Assembly (NCBI GenBank): GCA_035294855.1
Contig: DATGKD010000199.1
Coordinates: forward strand, 1 to 15,272
Source: DATGKD01 sp035294855
GTDB taxonomy: Bacteria; Actinomycetota; Acidimicrobiia; Acidimicrobiales; UBA8190
Direction: 5' to 3'
Length of the DNA: 15,272 nucleotides
Both the position numbers and the translations under genes were made by a program. This document shows positions 13,625-15,272 of this stretch, in pieces. Numbering within the stretch: position 1 is the first letter of the stretch; the number at the start of each line of letters is the position of its first letter. Below the pieces are notes generated by a model. The model saw nothing but the letters and a program-made list of their open reading frames with translations. It was not told the DNA's origin and did no database searches.

Positions 13625-13999
13625 GGCGAGCCACCCACGACCGCGCGCCGTGACCGAGGAAGTCGAATGCGCGTCCGCACGGGACGACACCGTAGCCTTC
13701 ACAAAAGCCCGCGTGCACCACTCTTTGTACGTGTCCCTTCCCGCGCAGTGGTCGAACGATCACAGCGCACCCAATTCATTTCCGAAACGGTCCGACTTCT
13801 CTGACAACACCGTTCAACCAACCGCGGTTGGGAAATGGGGTCCGCTTAGGATGACCGCTCGCGCGGCGGGCGCGTCCGCTGCGGCGGCGCCTCGGGTATC
13901 ACACGGTACGGAGTGTCGGACGTGGTGGAGCCGTGCGTTCGGATGACGGAACGGTCCGCGTCGCATGGCGTCGGTAGACGATCAGAGGAGCTGAGGTCG
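13625..13999. other. Divergent intergenic region with palindrome, no gene seen
   Basis: A comparatively AT-rich stretch (about 13695-13850) between the VOC gene and the surface protein gene. It contains a TTGTCA -35-like element on the minus strand (13807-13802), TACGGT (13694-13689, minus), TAGGAT (13847-13852, plus) and a perfect palindrome at 13818-13831. The open frame on the plus strand (13623-13946) has no ribosome binding site and does not look like protein. Confidence 0.45.
13818..13831. promoter_or_regulatory. Perfect 14-bp palindrome CCAACCGCGGTTGG
   Basis: The uninterrupted palindrome CCAACCGCGGTTGG lies 16 bp upstream of TAGGAT (13847-13852), a possible -10 on the plus strand, and beside TTGAAC/TTGTCA on the minus strand. 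Its position suits an operator acting on one or both flanking promoters. Confidence 0.5.
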
Positions 14000-15007
14000 A
14001 TGGAGAGCACGAGTCGTCGCAGTCTGTCGGGGGAGCGCCCCGTAGGGCGCGGGCCCTCCGCTTGGACGCGCCTCGCGGCGAAGGCCTTCGCCGGGGCTGC
14101 CATGGCGGCCGCCGGGATCCTGGGCTTCGCCGTCCCCGCTTTCGCCCACAACAATGTCGTGACGGGAAGCGTGTCGTGCGCGAGCGCCGGCGGCTTCGAC
14201 ATCACGTGGACCATCGCCAACGACTTCAAGCTCAGCGAGACCGCCACGGTGACCTCGGCCACCGGCGGCGTCAGCACGGTGAGCGGGTCGCCCGTGCACA
14301 TCGCCGGCAGCCCGGGCCAACCGTTCAAGACCGGCACGGTGACACAGGTCCTGCCCGCCACCACCACCGGAACAGCGACCCTGGCGGTGAAGGGCACGTG
14401 GTCGGACGGGTACTCCGTCAGCGACACCGGCAGCACGCCGCTGCCCGCCGGCTGCCCCACGCCGAGCCAGACGATCTCCGGGCACATCTACCTCTGCCCG
14501 GGTGGCACCTCGCCCACGACCAACGAGGTCTCCGGCGGGACTCTGGCCGCCACCGGGCCGCAGACCCTGCCGTCCATCCCCAACCCCCTGCAGACCACCA
14601 AGGTGGCGGCCGGCCAGTACACGATGACGGCCACGCCGCCCAGTGGGTACCAGCTCGTGAGCTGCGGCGGCTCGTCGACGGTGGCGTCCGGCGGCCATTC
14701 GGCGACCGAGACCGTTTCGGTGCCTGTCGGCGGGACGGGGAACGGGATCTTCTACGTCACCAACGCCGCCAGCCCGACGGTGAGCGGTTCGGGCGGGGCC
14801 GCCCCCACGGCCGTGAAGACGTCGCCGGCCCCGGCGGTGGCTCCGGCGACCGCAGCGGCCGGTTCGGCGGTGCCCGGGGCGACCTCGGTGCACACCGGTG
14901 AGCCCTGGGCAGGATCGGGCCCGCTGACCGCCGCCGTGGCGGCGCTCGGCGCGGGCCTCCTGGGTGCCGGTGTGTGGCGCTGGCGTCGACGCCGCATCGC
15001 CGGCTGA
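14000..15007 (+). CDS. Secreted cell-surface protein with CnaB-like domain and C-terminal membrane anchor
   Basis: A 335-residue exported protein. Residues 1-49 are a long signal peptide (basic region, hydrophobic core about 26-46, A-F-A cleavage site). The first extracellular domain (about 50-152) is Ser/Thr-rich and beta-predicted, with Cys60 and Cys152 as a likely disulfide. The second (about 158-253) resembles a CnaB/prealbumin-like beta sandwich (I-S-G-H-I-Y-L-C ... G-Q-Y-T-M-T-A ... G-Y-Q-L-V-S-C-G-G), with Cys166 and Cys222. An Ala/Pro/Thr-rich linker (about 258-296) leads to V-H-T-G-E-P-W-A-G, a hydrophobic helix (309-326) and an R-W-R-R-R-R tail. That end has the layout of a sorting signal but lacks a canonical LPxTG. 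GAGGAG lies 9 nt before ATG 14000. A hairpin terminator follows. Role unknown; adhesion or envelope structure is plausible. Confidence 0.82.
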   Translation: MESTSRRSLSGERPVGRGPSAWTRLAAKAFAGAAMAAAGILGFAVPAFAHNNVVTGSVSCASAGGFDITWTIANDFKLSETATVTSATGGVSTVSGSPVHIAGSPGQPFKTGTVTQVLPATTTGTATLAVKGTWSDGYSVSDTGSTPLPAGCPTPSQTISGHIYLCPGGTSPTTNEVSGGTLAATGPQTLPSIPNPLQTTKVAAGQYTMTATPPSGYQLVSCGGSSTVASGGHSATETVSVPVGGTGNGIFYVTNAASPTVSGSGGAAPTAVKTSPAPAVAPATAAAGSAVPGATSVHTGEPWAGSGPLTAAVAALGAGLLGAGVWRWRRRRIAG

Positions 15008-15018
15008 CGTGACATCGG

Positions 15019-15041
15019 CCCGGCAGGTCATCCCTGCCGGG
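15019..15041 (+). terminator. Terminator hairpin after the surface protein gene
   Basis: CCCGGCAGG (15019-15027) pairs perfectly with CCTGCCGGG (15033-15041) around a 5-nt loop, 11 nt after the stop codon. There is no T tract, but stem strength and position make a terminator likely. Confidence 0.7.
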
Positions 15042-15047
15042 TGACGC

Positions 15048-15073
15048 CGGCCCGGGTGGCTCGGCCCGGGTGG
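15048..15073. repeat. Direct repeat CGGCCCGGGTGG
   Basis: CGGCCCGGGTGG occurs at 15048-15059 and 15062-15073 (14-bp period), right after the terminator hairpin. Probably a local duplication; no function is evident. Confidence 0.7.
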
Positions 15074-15174
15074 AATCGAGCCGGCGGGCAAACCGCGGAG
15101 CCCCCGCGACCAGTTCCCCTCCGCCGCCGCGGGCTCGGTTCAAGGCCTGCCGGACCTGGGCCGATACCTGGTCC

Positions 15175-15272
15175 ATGACGGACCAGCCGTCGTCGGCCGC
15201 GCTGGACGACAGGGCGGTGTCGACGATGCTCGAGCGCGAAGCGCGCATCGTCGGCATCAAGGGCTTCTCGAC
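15175..15272 (+). CDS. N-terminal fragment of an unidentified protein
   Basis: ATG 15175 opens a frame that runs off the right edge (32 codons). The protein begins M-T-D-Q-P-S-S-A-A-L-D-D-R-A and continues with E-R-E-A-R-I-V-G-I-K-G-F-S. The composition, with mixed charged and aliphatic residues, looks like a real soluble protein start, but I do not recognise the family. No clear Shine-Dalgarno is present. The opposite-strand ORF over the same bases is Arg/Gly/Pro-rich and reads as a shadow. Confidence 0.45.
   Translation, partial: MTDQPSSAALDDRAVSTMLEREARIVGIKGFS

Noticed and set aside
13623..13946. 107-codon plus-strand ORF before the surface protein gene
   Set aside because: It overlaps the VOC start and promoter-like sequence; low-quality composition and no ribosome binding site.
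15121..15160. Possible tRNA T-arm (GGTTCAA) near the right end
   Set aside because: The following bases do not complete the T-loop/acceptor pattern and no cloverleaf could be drawn around it.
14757..15260. Minus-strand ORF of 167 codons at the right end
   Set aside because: Antisense to the surface protein C-terminus and terminator; Arg/Pro/Gly-rich shadow.
1..15272. CRISPR array, insertion sequence or prophage
   Set aside because: No regularly spaced repeats beyond short local duplications, no transposase, integrase or phage gene, and no att-like flanking repeats were seen.

Overview
This is a GC-rich (roughly 70 percent by eye), densely packed bacterial chromosomal stretch. Gene starts are often GTG, codon third positions are strongly G/C, and several starts look leaderless (a TANNNT box exactly 6 nt before GTG). 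Together with a DUF6458-type two-helix protein and a DUF1543-type protein, this points to a high-GC Actinomycetota, possibly an Acidimicrobiia-like lineage. The lineage is inference only. No rRNA, tRNA, CRISPR array, transposase or phage gene was seen, so the window reads as ordinary chromosome.

Layout. (1) 1-119: the start of an SRPBCC/polyketide-cyclase-like gene running off the left edge. (2) 538-2582, minus strand: a double-hotdog MaoC-type hydratase followed by a compact amidase-signature enzyme, probably one operon. (3) 2583-2646: a short divergent control region with three evenly spaced GTTAC elements; rightward lies a small MerR-type regulator (2647-3117), then a large FAD-dependent oxidoreductase of the phytoene-desaturase/PYROXD2 type (3190-4785). 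(4) 4816-6147, minus strand: a seven-repeat, cysteine-paired lipoprotein that looks like a secreted beta-propeller, preceded by a small four-cysteine protein. (5) 6493-8526: a membrane acyltransferase-3 fused to an SGNH domain (OafA-like), for O-acylation of a surface glycan. (6) 8698-10854, minus strand: a DUF6458 membrane protein, a cupin, and a second, NylA-like amidase whose stop overlaps the cupin start (GTGA). (7) 11008-11592: a divergent AhpD/carboxymuconolactone-decarboxylase-like protein. (8) 11650-12522, minus strand: a proline-rich membrane protein. (9) 12619-13245: a DUF1543 protein and a small ABM-like protein, possibly behind a leaderless 15-codon leader ORF. (10) 13277-13624, minus strand: a VOC/glyoxalase-like protein. 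(11) 14000-15007: a secreted, cell-surface-anchored protein with a terminator. (12) 15175 to the right edge: the start of an unidentified gene.

Functional reading. Two catabolic-looking blocks stand out: hydratase + amidase with a divergent regulator, and NylA-like amidase + cupin opposite a CxxC AhpD-like protein. There are also three envelope proteins (propeller lipoprotein, glycan acyltransferase, anchored surface protein). I do not see an unambiguous new defence or mobile system. The most unusual items are the propeller lipoprotein, the GTTAC triple element, the putative leaderless leader peptide before DUF1543, and the coupled NylA-like amidase/cupin pair.
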